Positions 56,676 through 64,000 of a DNA stretch of 64,000 nt are shown here, one piece after another. The stretch comes from Actinomadura sp. NBRC 104425 (lineage in GTDB: Bacteria; Actinomycetota; Actinomycetes; Streptosporangiales; Streptosporangiaceae): the NCBI RefSeq assembly GCF_030269545.1, contig NZ_BSTN01000004.1:186001-250000 (forward strand). The letters run 5' to 3'. The translations under genes were made by a program, and so were the position numbers. Below the pieces are notes generated by a model. That model had not been told where the DNA came from. It searched no databases and saw only the letters and a list, made by a program, of their open reading frames with translations. Each line of letters opens with the position of its first letter. Within the stretch, counting starts at the first letter, position 1.

Positions 56676-57707
56676 ATGTCTGATCGAGAGCGCATAAAAA
56701 TTCACGGCGCTGACGGGCCCGTCTTCGGGGCGGGCATCTGGCACTTCGCCACCTACGTCGACCGGTACGCCACCGACGGCTACGGCGAACCGCGCACGGT
56801 GCTGGACGCCATCGAGCTGGCCGGGCAGGTCGAGGACCTGTCGGTCGTCGACCTCAACTGGCCCTTCCCGCCCGGCGGCATCAGCACCGCCGAGGTGAAG
56901 GACGCGCTCGCGGCGCGGAACCTGCGCGCCATCGCGGTCACGCCGGAGTTCTACACCGGCAAGTTCGCCAAGGGCGGTTTCACCAACCCCGACCCCGAGG
57001 TGCGGCGCGCGGCCATCGACCTGGTCGCCGCCTCGGCCGAGGTCGGACGCGAGCTGGGCGTCGACTACATCAAGCTCTGGCCCGGCCAGGACGGCTACGA
57101 CTACCCCTTCCAGGCCGACTACACCGACCTGTGGGACAAGTCGGTCGACGCCGTCCGGGAGCTCGCCCAGGCGTTCCCCGACCTGAAGTTCGCGATCGAG
57201 TACAAGCCGCGTGAGCCGCGCAACCGCATGGTGTTCTCCTCGGTCGCGCGCACGCTGCTGGCGATCCAGGACATGGGCGTCGACAACGTGGGCGTGCTGC
57301 TGGACTTCGGCCACTCGCTGTACGGCGGGGAGACGCCGGCGGAGGCGGCGCGGATGGCGATCGCGCGCGGCAGGCTGTTCGCGATCGACGTCAACGACAA
57401 CTTCCGCGGCTGGGACGACGACATGGTCGTCGGCTCGGTGCACCTGCTGGAGACGTTCGAGTTCTTCTTCGCGCTCCACGACGCGGGCTGGGACGGGGTG
57501 TGGCAGCTCGACCAGTTCCCCTTCCGGGAGAACCCCGTCGAGGCGGCGCGCACCGGAATCCGCACCATGAAGGCGTTCCACCGGGCGCTCGGCTACCTCG
57601 ACCGCAAGGAGCTCGCCGAGGCGCAGGCGGCGCAGGACGCCCTGGCCGCCCAGCGCATCGCCAAGCGCGCCCTGTTCCGGGCGCTCGCCGAAAGCGAGGC
57701 GCAGTGA
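56676..57707 (+). CDS. Xylose isomerase-like TIM-barrel sugar isomerase (possible D-apiose isomerase)
   Basis: A 343-residue enzyme of the AP-endonuclease-2/xylose isomerase family. Metal-binding residues are visible: Glu in FAIEYKPREPRNRM, Asp/His in VGVLLDFGHSLYGGE, Asp-x-Asn-Asp in FAIDVNDNFRGWDDDM, and Asp in WQLDQFPFRENP. It starts IHGADGPVFGAGIWHFATYV DRYATDGYG. As first gene before a split transketolase and an FGGY kinase, it matches the role of D-apiose isomerase (ApsI), making D-apulose. Other ketose/aldose pairs remain possible. Confidence 0.85.
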   Translation: MSDRERIKIHGADGPVFGAGIWHFATYVDRYATDGYGEPRTVLDAIELAGQVEDLSVVDLNWPFPPGGISTAEVKDALAARNLRAIAVTPEFYTGKFAKGGFTNPDPEVRRAAIDLVAASAEVGRELGVDYIKLWPGQDGYDYPFQADYTDLWDKSVDAVRELAQAFPDLKFAIEYKPREPRNRMVFSSVARTLLAIQDMGVDNVGVLLDFGHSLYGGETPAEAARMAIARGRLFAIDVNDNFRGWDDDMVVGSVHLLETFEFFFALHDAGWDGVWQLDQFPFRENPVEAARTGIRTMKAFHRALGYLDRKELAEAQAAQDALAAQRIAKRALFRALAESEAQ

Positions 57708-58603
57708 CGGCAGTGCAGACCCCGCTGCGGGTGGACGAGGCGGTGGCCGCCGCCTACCTCGACAAGAGCGCGCGGCTTCGGGCGGCCACCCCCGAGCAGG
57801 CCGCGCCGGAACTGGCCGAGATCGCCACCGGCATCCGCCGGGACGTCCTCACCACCATCCAGGCGGCGCGGATGGGGCACGTCGGCGGCGACCTGTCGGT
57901 CACCGACCTGCTGGTGACCGCGATGTGGGGCACCCTGCGGCTCGACCCGCGCGACCCGTCCGACCCGCAGCGCGACCGCTTCGTGCTGAGCAAGGGACAC
58001 TGCGCCGCGGCCCTGTACGCGACGCTCGCGTCCTGCGGTTTCTTCCCCCGCGAGCGGCTCACCGACTTCATGGCGCCGCTGTCACCGCTGAACGGCCACC
58101 CCAACCGGGTGAAGGTGCCCGGGGTGGAGACCAACACCGGTCCCCTCGGCCACGGGTTCCCCGTCGCCACCGGCTGCGCGCTGGGCGCCAAGCTGCGCGG
58201 GGAGGACTGGCGCACGATCGTCGTGCTCGGCGACGGCGAGCTGCAGGAGGGCAGCAACTGGGAGGCGGCGATGACCGCCGCCCACCACGGACTGGGCAAC
58301 CTCACGGCCGTGGTCGACCGCAACCGGCTGCAGCAGGGCGCCCGCACCGAGGACACCAAGGCGCTGGAGCCGCTGGACGCCAAGTGGGCGAGCTTCGGCT
58401 GGGAGACGCGGGTCATCGACGGCCACGACCACGCGGCGATCAAGCAGGCCCTGGAACCGTCGACGACGGGCCGCCCGGTCGCCGTCGTGGCCAACACGAT
58501 CAAGGGCAAGGGAGTGTCGTTCATGGAAGACCGGGTCGAGTGGCACCACAAGGTGCCCACCGACGAGCAGGTCCGGCTCGCCCTGGTGGAGCTGGCCGGA
58601 TGA
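57704..58603 (+). CDS. Transketolase, N-terminal (ThDP-binding) subunit
   Basis: A 299-residue half-transketolase. Landmarks: RMGHVGGDLSVTDLLVTAMW, LSKGHCAAALYATL, NTGPLGHGFPVATGCALGAK and the ThDP motif VLGDGELQEGSNWEAA... ending NRLQQG. GTG start, overlapping the isomerase stop by four bases. Its partner is the next gene. In D-apiose pathways such a split enzyme (AptA/AptB) cleaves D-apulose 4-phosphate. Confidence 0.93.
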   Translation: MTAVQTPLRVDEAVAAAYLDKSARLRAATPEQAAPELAEIATGIRRDVLTTIQAARMGHVGGDLSVTDLLVTAMWGTLRLDPRDPSDPQRDRFVLSKGHCAAALYATLASCGFFPRERLTDFMAPLSPLNGHPNRVKVPGVETNTGPLGHGFPVATGCALGAKLRGEDWRTIVVLGDGELQEGSNWEAAMTAAHHGLGNLTAVVDRNRLQQGARTEDTKALEPLDAKWASFGWETRVIDGHDHAAIKQALEPSTTGRPVAVVANTIKGKGVSFMEDRVEWHHKVPTDEQVRLALVELAG

Positions 58604-59553
58604 CCGCCGTCGCCGAGCAGGCCCCGACGTTCGACTGCCGCGCCGACTTCGCCGACGAGCTGGCGGCCCTGGCCCGGGCCGACGAGCGCGTGGTGGCGGT
58701 GTGCAACGACTCGGTCGGGTCCAGCAACCTGGTGAAGTTCCGGGAGGAGTTCCCCGACCGGCTCATCAACGTCGGCATCGCCGAACAGGACATGGTGGGC
58801 GTGGCGGCGGGGCTGGCCAACGCCGGCTTCATCCCGTTCGCGTCGGCCGCCGCGCCGTTCCTCACCGGCCGCGCACTGGAGCAGATCAAGGCCGACGTCG
58901 CCTACAGCGAGCGGCACGTCGTCCTGTGCGGGCAGAGCCCGGGCATGGCGTACGGCGAACTCGGCCCGACCCACCACTCCATCGAGGACATCTCGTGGAT
59001 GCGGGCCGTCCCGGGCCTGCGGATCGTCGTGCCCGCCGACCCCCGGCAGACCCGCGACGCCGTCCGCTGGGCCGCCGAGTGCGGACGCCCCTCCTACATC
59101 CGCATCCCGCGGTTCAAGGTGCCCGAGGTGACGCCGGCCGACGCGCCGTTCCGCGAGGGCCGGGCCGTCCGGCTCCGCGACGGCGGCGACGTCACCCTGA
59201 TCGCGATCGGCACGATGGTCTCCCGCGTCCTTCAGGCCGCCGAGCTGCTGGCCGCCGACGGGGTGGCCGCCCGCGTGGTGAACATGACGTTCGTCGAGCC
59301 GCTGGACGTCGCCGAGGTGGTGGCCGCCGCCGAGGAGACCGGCACGATCGTCACGGCGGAGGAGGGCCTGGTCTCCGGCGGGCTGGGCGCCGCGGTCGCC
59401 AAGGTCGTCGCCGAGCACCGCCCCGTGCCGGTGCGCATGCTGGGGGTCCCCGCGTTCGCGCCGACGGGCAGCACCGCGTTCCTGCTCGACCACTTCGGTC
59501 TCAACGCGACCGGGATCGCCGCGGCCGCGCGCGAGGCGCTGGGACGGGCCTGA
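58600..59553 (+). CDS. Transketolase, C-terminal (pyrimidine-binding) subunit
   Basis: A 317-residue partner subunit. It has the catalytic glutamate in INVGIAEQDMVGVAAGLANA, the GPTHHSIEDISWMRAVPGLR loop, and the C-terminal transketolase domain with TAEEGLVSGGLGAAVAKVV. ATG overlaps the previous stop. Together with the N-terminal subunit it forms one active enzyme. Confidence 0.93.
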   Translation: MTAVAEQAPTFDCRADFADELAALARADERVVAVCNDSVGSSNLVKFREEFPDRLINVGIAEQDMVGVAAGLANAGFIPFASAAAPFLTGRALEQIKADVAYSERHVVLCGQSPGMAYGELGPTHHSIEDISWMRAVPGLRIVVPADPRQTRDAVRWAAECGRPSYIRIPRFKVPEVTPADAPFREGRAVRLRDGGDVTLIAIGTMVSRVLQAAELLAADGVAARVVNMTFVEPLDVAEVVAAAEETGTIVTAEEGLVSGGLGAAVAKVVAEHRPVPVRMLGVPAFAPTGSTAFLLDHFGLNATGIAAAAREALGRA

Positions 59554-61022
59554 TGGGACCGTTCGTGCTGGCGATCGACCAGGGCACCAGCTCCACCAAG
59601 GCGCTGCTGGTGGACTCCGCCGGGGACATCGCCGCCCGGGCGAGCGCCCCGGTGTCGGTGAGCCATCCGGGCCCGGGGCTGGTGGAGCAGGACGCCGCGG
59701 AAGTGCTGGCCAGTGTCCGCGCCGCCGTCGCCGCCTGCACGGACGGGGTCGATCCGGCGTCGGTCGCCGGGATCGGGCTGAGCACGCAGCGCGAGTCGGT
59801 GGTGCTGTGGGAGGCCGCGACCGGACGGCCGGTCGCCCCGCTGGTCAGCTGGCAGGACCAGCGGGGCGCCCCCCGGGCGGCCGAACTGGCCCGCGCCGGG
59901 CACGCCGACCTGGTCCGGCGGCGGACCGGGCTGCCCCTCGACCCGATGTTCTCGGCGCTGAAGATGGCGGCGCTGCTGGACGAGCACGACCCCGGACGGG
60001 ACCGTTCCAGGCAGGGCGAGCTGCGGCTCGGCACCGTGGACGCGTGGCTGCTGACCTCGCTGACCGGCGACTTCGTCACCGAGATCGGCAACGCCTCCCG
60101 CACCCAGCTGCTGGACCTGCGCGGCGGGGACTGGGACGCCGAGCTGCTGGAGCTGTTCGACGTGCCGCGGGCGGCGCTGCCGGACGTCGTCTCCTCCACC
60201 GGGCCGTTCGGGGCGGTCCGCGACCTGCCCCCGCTGCCCGCGGGCGTGCCGGTGCTGGCCGTGCTGGGCGACTCCCACGCCGCGCTGTTCGCGCACGCGG
60301 GCTGGCGGCGCGGCGTCGTCAAGGTCACCTACGGCACCGGCTCGTCGGTCATGACCGCCGCCGACGCGCCCGGGACGGACGGGGCGGTGTGCGACACCAT
60401 CGCCTGGTCGGTCAAGGAGGTGACGTTCGCGCACGAGGCCAACATCCGCTCCAGCGGACGCACCCTGACCTGGCTGGCCGAACTGCTCGACGTCCCCGCC
60501 GACCGGGTCGTGGAGCTGGCGGCGGAGGCCGACGCGGGCGGCGTCACGCTCGTCCCCGCGTTCGGCGGGCTCGGCGCGCCCTGGTGGGACCCCCAGGCCG
60601 TGCCGGTGCTGGCCGGATTCGACTTCGGCACCGGCCGCGCGCAGCTCGCCCGCGCCGCGCTGGAATCGGTCGCCCACCAGGTCGACGACGTGCTCGCCGC
60701 GATGCCCAGGGTGCGCCGCGTCGTCGCCGACGGCGGCCTGACCCGCAGCACCGCCCTCATGCGGCTGCAGGCCGACCTCGGCGGCGTCGAGGTCGCCCGC
60801 AGCCGCCACCACCAATTGTCCGCGGGCGGCGCGGCCGACCTGGCCGGGCTGGTCCTGAACTGGTGGACCATGCCGGACCTGGAGCGCCGCGCCGACACAG
60901 ACCTGGAGGTCTTCACCCCCTCGTGGAGCGAGGAGCAACGCGGCCGCGCCGTGGCCCTGTGGCGGCGGCGTCTTGAGGCCGCCCGAGAACTCGGCGCACG
61001 CCCACCGGAGAGAACGTCATGA
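59553..61022 (+). CDS. FGGY-family carbohydrate kinase (possible D-apulose kinase)
   Basis: A 489-residue sugar kinase of the glycerol/xylulokinase family. N-terminal FGGY domain begins VLAIDQGTSSTKALLVDSAG; ATP-side motifs VTYGTGSSVM and VADGGLTRSTALMRLQADLG are present. Catalytic Asp expected in LGTVDAWLLTSLTG. It overlaps the transketolase stop by one base. In the apiose model it phosphorylates D-apulose at C4. Confidence 0.92.
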   Translation: MGPFVLAIDQGTSSTKALLVDSAGDIAARASAPVSVSHPGPGLVEQDAAEVLASVRAAVAACTDGVDPASVAGIGLSTQRESVVLWEAATGRPVAPLVSWQDQRGAPRAAELARAGHADLVRRRTGLPLDPMFSALKMAALLDEHDPGRDRSRQGELRLGTVDAWLLTSLTGDFVTEIGNASRTQLLDLRGGDWDAELLELFDVPRAALPDVVSSTGPFGAVRDLPPLPAGVPVLAVLGDSHAALFAHAGWRRGVVKVTYGTGSSVMTAADAPGTDGAVCDTIAWSVKEVTFAHEANIRSSGRTLTWLAELLDVPADRVVELAAEADAGGVTLVPAFGGLGAPWWDPQAVPVLAGFDFGTGRAQLARAALESVAHQVDDVLAAMPRVRRVVADGGLTRSTALMRLQADLGGVEVARSRHHQLSAGGAADLAGLVLNWWTMPDLERRADTDLEVFTPSWSEEQRGRAVALWRRRLEAARELGARPPERTS

Positions 61023-61696
61023 CAACAGTTGGACAAGTACGGCGGCCCGGCGGGAGCGCCGCGCGCCGCCTCGGCCGGCTCACGCTCGGCCGCGTCTGCC
61101 TGGTCGCGCTGGTCGTCCTGATCGGTGCGATCCTGGCGGACACGACATACCGTTCGGACGACGCCCAGCCCGCGGGTCAGGCCCAGAAGTTCGACGCGGC
61201 CAAGTTCGGCGCGGAGAACTACGAGTCCAAGGTCGTGCCCGCGATCCAGCAGAAGGCCGTCGACATCGTCACCCTGCACAAGGCCATCGCCGCCGACTCC
61301 GAGGCGGCGGGCCGCAAGTACGGCAACCGGGAGGGCACCGGCCCCTACAGCTACGCCGTGTCCCTCACCGGAACCGCCAAGGAGGCCGAGGGCGGACTTC
61401 TGCGGGTCGATGTGCCCGACCTGGACGACGCCCGGGTCTCGGTCCAGATCGGCCCGGCCGTCAACGGCACCGCCCTGCGCGACGCCGTCGGGTTCATCAA
61501 GTTCGGCCAGTTCACCAACCAGGTGGAGTACGCCGACGCCGGCACCGCCCTCAACAACCAGGTCAAGGCCAAGGTGCTGGCCTCGCTCGACGTCGACGCC
61601 CTCAAGGACAAGAAGGTCACCGTGGTGGGCGCGATGACCCCGCTCACCCCGGACGTCCTCACCATCACCCCGGTCTCCATCAAGGCGGCGTCATGA
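61019..61696 (+). CDS. DUF2291 family membrane-anchored protein
   Basis: A 225-residue protein with one N-terminal membrane segment (VCLVALVVLIGAILADTTYR) and an exported alpha/beta part (QAQKFDAAKFGAENYESKVV on), ending VGAMTPLTPDVLTITPVSIK. DUF2291 proteins are found with sugar ABC transporters of the ribose type; their role is unknown. Overlaps the kinase gene by four bases. Confidence 0.85.
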   Translation: MTTVGQVRRPGGSAARRLGRLTLGRVCLVALVVLIGAILADTTYRSDDAQPAGQAQKFDAAKFGAENYESKVVPAIQQKAVDIVTLHKAIAADSEAAGRKYGNREGTGPYSYAVSLTGTAKEAEGGLLRVDVPDLDDARVSVQIGPAVNGTALRDAVGFIKFGQFTNQVEYADAGTALNNQVKAKVLASLDVDALKDKKVTVVGAMTPLTPDVLTITPVSIKAAS

Positions 61697-63258
61697 CCAC
61701 CGCGCCCGAACGGCCCGCGGCCGCCGCCACCGCACCGGCCCCGCCCGTGCTGCGCGCCGTCGACGTCACCAAGGTCTACGGCGGAACCCAGGCGCTCAAG
61801 GGCGTCTCCCTGGACATCGCCCCCGGACGCGTCACCGTGCTGTTCGGGGAGAACGGCGCCGGCAAGTCGACCCTGATGAAGATCCTCAGCGGGGTCGAGC
61901 AGCCCACCACCGGGCGGGTCGAACTCGACGGCCGGCCGGTCGTCTTCGGCAGCGCCCGGGAGGCGGCCGACCTGGGCGTCTCGATCATCCACCAGGAACT
62001 GAGCCTCTGCCCGAACCTGAACATCCAGGACAACCTGTTCCTGGGCCGGGAGCGCACCCGCGGGGGCGTCCTGCTCGACGGGTCCGCCGAGCGGTCGCTG
62101 GCGGCCGCCGTGCTGCGCCGCCTGGACGGCACGCTCGACCCCGGCCTGCCGGTCGGCGACCTGCGGCTGGGGCAGCAGCAGCTGGTCGAGATCGCCCGCG
62201 CGCTGCTCCAGGACGCCCGCATCCTGATCATGGACGAGCCGACCTCGGCGCTCAGCGCCCCCGAGGTCGAGGTGCTCTTCCAGGTCATCCGCGAGCTGAC
62301 CGCCGAAGGCGTGGCGATCATCTACATCTCCCACCATCTGGAGGAGGCGCTCGACATCGCCGACGACGTCGCGGTCCTGCGCGACGGCGCCATGGTCGCC
62401 ACCGCGGCCGCCGCCGACGTGGACCTGGCGTGGGTCGTGCGCACCATGGTCGGGCGCGAACAGGACGACCTGTTCCCCGAGCGGGACCCGCACCCGGGCC
62501 CGGTCGCCCTGGAGGTCGACGGCCTGTCGGTGGCCGACCCCGCCAACCCCGACCGGCTCGCCGTCGACGACGTGTCGTTCACCATCCGCGCGGGGGAGAC
62601 CGTCGGCATCTACGGGCTGATGGGCAGCGGCCGCACCGAGCTGCTGGAATGCCTGGCCGGGCGGCTTGCGGCCGTCGCCGGGCAGGTGCGCCTGCACGGC
62701 GAGCCGGTCACCGGGTCGATCCGGCAGCGCATCGGCGCGGGGCTGGTGCTGGTCCCCGAGGACCGCCAGCGCGACGGCCTCGTCCAGACGATGAGCGTCG
62801 GCCAGAACCTGTCCCTGGCGGCGCTCACCAGGTTCCTGCGCGGGCTGCTGGTGAACCGCGGCGCCGAACGCGCCGCCGTCACCTCGATGATCGGCGATGT
62901 CACCGTCAAGGCCGCCGGGCCGGACGCGCCGATCGGCTCGCTCAGCGGCGGCAACCAGCAGAAGGTCGTCATCGGCCGGGCCCTGATGACCGACCCCCGC
63001 GTGCTGCTGCTAGACGAACCGTCCCGCGGCGTGGACGTGGCCGCCAAGGCCGACGTCTTCGAGCTGATGGCCCGCCAGGCCGAACGCGGCCTGGCCGTCC
63101 TGTTCACCACATCCGAGACCGAAGAGGCGCTGAACATCCCCGACCGCCTGCTCGTCCTGGTCCGCGGCCGCCTGGTCGCCGACCTGCGCGCGGGCGAGAT
63201 CACCCGTGACCGGCTGATGAGCCTGGCCGACGGCGCCGACCTCCAGCAGGGGGCGTGA
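61693..63258 (+). CDS. Ribose-type sugar ABC transporter ATPase (RbsA-like)
   Basis: A 521-residue tandem ATPase. First half: Walker A FGENGAGKSTLMKILSG, LGQQQLVEIARALLQD, Walker B ILIMDEPTSAL. Second half: degenerate Walker A GLMGSGRTELLECLAG, signature LSGGNQQKVVIGRALM and VLLLDEPSRGVDVAAKADVF. This is the CUT2 pattern. Overlaps DUF2291 gene by four bases and is followed by the permease gene. Confidence 0.95.
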   Translation: MTTAPERPAAAATAPAPPVLRAVDVTKVYGGTQALKGVSLDIAPGRVTVLFGENGAGKSTLMKILSGVEQPTTGRVELDGRPVVFGSAREAADLGVSIIHQELSLCPNLNIQDNLFLGRERTRGGVLLDGSAERSLAAAVLRRLDGTLDPGLPVGDLRLGQQQLVEIARALLQDARILIMDEPTSALSAPEVEVLFQVIRELTAEGVAIIYISHHLEEALDIADDVAVLRDGAMVATAAAADVDLAWVVRTMVGREQDDLFPERDPHPGPVALEVDGLSVADPANPDRLAVDDVSFTIRAGETVGIYGLMGSGRTELLECLAGRLAAVAGQVRLHGEPVTGSIRQRIGAGLVLVPEDRQRDGLVQTMSVGQNLSLAALTRFLRGLLVNRGAERAAVTSMIGDVTVKAAGPDAPIGSLSGGNQQKVVIGRALMTDPRVLLLDEPSRGVDVAAKADVFELMARQAERGLAVLFTTSETEEALNIPDRLLVLVRGRLVADLRAGEITRDRLMSLADGADLQQGA

Positions 63259-63259
63259 C

Positions 63260-64000
63260 ATGACCGACACCCTGACCCACGACCACGCGACCGCCGCCCG
63301 GCGGCACCGCCAGGCCGCCGCCGAGGCCCGCCGGCTCAAAACGCTGAACGCGATCTTCGAACTCCGGGCGTTCATCGCGCTCGGCGTGCTGATCGTCGTG
63401 TTCAGCCTGCTGTCCGACTCCTTCCTCACCGTCGACAACCTCATCACGATGACCAAGCACGTCGCCATCAACGCCGTGCTGGCGCTGGGCATGCTGCTGG
63501 TCATCCTCAAGGGCGGCATCGACCTGTCCGTCGGCTCGATCGTCGGCCTGTCGGGCGTCGTGGCCGGCGAACTGCTGCAGGGCGTGCACCTGGGGTCGTT
63601 CGGCGTCATCGCCTACCCGCCGGTGTGGGCCGTGGTGGTGCTGTGCATCGCCGTCGGCACGCTCGTCGGCACCGTCAACGGCATCCTGGTGACCCGGTTC
63701 AACGTGGCGCCGTTCATCGCGACGCTCGGCATGCTGTACGTCGCCCGCGGCGCCGCCCTGCTCATCTCCAACGGCGCCACCTACCCCGACCTGGCCGGGG
63801 ACCCCGCCACCGGCAACACCGGCTTCGGCTGGATCGGCAGCGGACGCCCCCTCGGGCTGCCGGTGGCCATCTGGATCATGATCATCCTGGCGGCCGCCGT
63901 CGCGCTCCTGCTGCGGTCCACCCCGTTCGGCCGCTGGCTGTACGCCACCGGAGGCAACGAGCGGGCCACCGAGCTGACCGGCGTGCCCGTCCGCAGGGTC
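63260..64000 (+). CDS. Ribose-type sugar ABC transporter permease (RbsC-like, partial, runs off right edge)
   Basis: The frame from ATG 63260 stays open to the window end (247 residues). It shows FELRAFIALGVLIVVFSLLS, the CUT2 motif LVILKGGIDLSVGSIVGLSG, NGILVTRFNVAPFIATLGML, and ends in LYATGGNERATELTGVPVRR, the cytoplasmic loop that contacts the ATPase. Last visible gene of the operon; the binding protein is probably just outside. Confidence 0.93.
   Translation, partial: MTDTLTHDHATAARRHRQAAAEARRLKTLNAIFELRAFIALGVLIVVFSLLSDSFLTVDNLITMTKHVAINAVLALGMLLVILKGGIDLSVGSIVGLSGVVAGELLQGVHLGSFGVIAYPPVWAVVVLCIAVGTLVGTVNGILVTRFNVAPFIATLGMLYVARGAALLISNGATYPDLAGDPATGNTGFGWIGSGRPLGLPVAIWIMIILAAAVALLLRSTPFGRWLYATGGNERATELTGVPVRRV

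Overview
The window is high-GC DNA with many GTG and TTG starts, G/C-ending codons, long overlapping operons and typical actinomycete families (DUF3140, DUF5996, Mn riboswitch/UPF0016, streptogrisin-type prodomain, CebR-like operator). It looks like a chromosomal segment of a soil actinomycete, perhaps Actinomadura or a relative; that genus guess is inference. Both edges cut genes: a mannosyltransferase at the left and a sugar ABC permease at the right.

Layout. 1-4.9 kb: housekeeping and unknown genes. 4.9-8.2 kb: a peroxide-defence block with katG between two Fur-family regulators. 9-10.4 kb: a Ser/Thr kinase with a small membrane protein. 11-15.7 kb: an adenylating enzyme, two sulfotransferases, an unrecognised gene and a P450 fragment. 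15.9-19.9 kb: glutamate dehydrogenase, a manganese riboswitch with its Mn exporter, and a membrane nucleotide cyclase. 20.7-29.1 kb: a cinnamycin/duramycin-type lanthipeptide cluster with a new core sequence (CATSCSAGPFTIVCDGGTK), a divergent P450 and a one-piece ABC exporter. 29.2-29.4 kb: a short, decayed orphan type I-E-like CRISPR array. 30.5-32 kb: IS scars around a two-gene operon (duplicated EF-G domain IV-like protein and a DUF6210-like protein whose C-terminus now comes from TnpB). 32.2-33.2 kb: a MerR regulator with a classical 19-bp-spacer promoter. 33.2-34.7 kb: about 1.5 kb without convincing genes.

34.7-38.4 kb: a compact sulfation cassette (PAPS-independent arylsulfotransferase, type III polyketide synthase, PAPS-dependent sulfotransferase), the same three functions as the caprazamycin Cpz4/Cpz8/Cpz6 sulfate shuttle. 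38.8-41.9 kb: secreted proteins, including a GH64 beta-1,3-glucanase behind a LacI-type operator and a broken protease gene. 42.2-44.3 kb: a PAP2/WS-DGAT fusion. 44.5-52.7 kb: narK-narGHJI, with a DevR/OsdR-like box upstream. 53-56.5 kb: a zinc ribbon protein, an amidohydrolase and a DUF1593 secreted hydrolase. 56.7-64 kb: a tightly overlapping sugar operon (isomerase, split transketolase, FGGY kinase, DUF2291 lipoprotein, ABC ATPase and permease) whose enzyme set matches D-apiose catabolism.

How the genes work together. In the lanthipeptide cluster CinM-like dehydrates and cyclises the precursor, CinX-like hydroxylates the aspartate, the Cinorf7/DurN-like protein closes the lysinoalanine bridge, and the exporter secretes the product. 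In the nar operon NarK imports nitrate and NarGHI reduces it, with NarJ assembling the enzyme. In the last operon the sugar is imported, isomerised, phosphorylated and split by transketolase. All functional names come from recognising sequence motifs by eye; no database search was possible.
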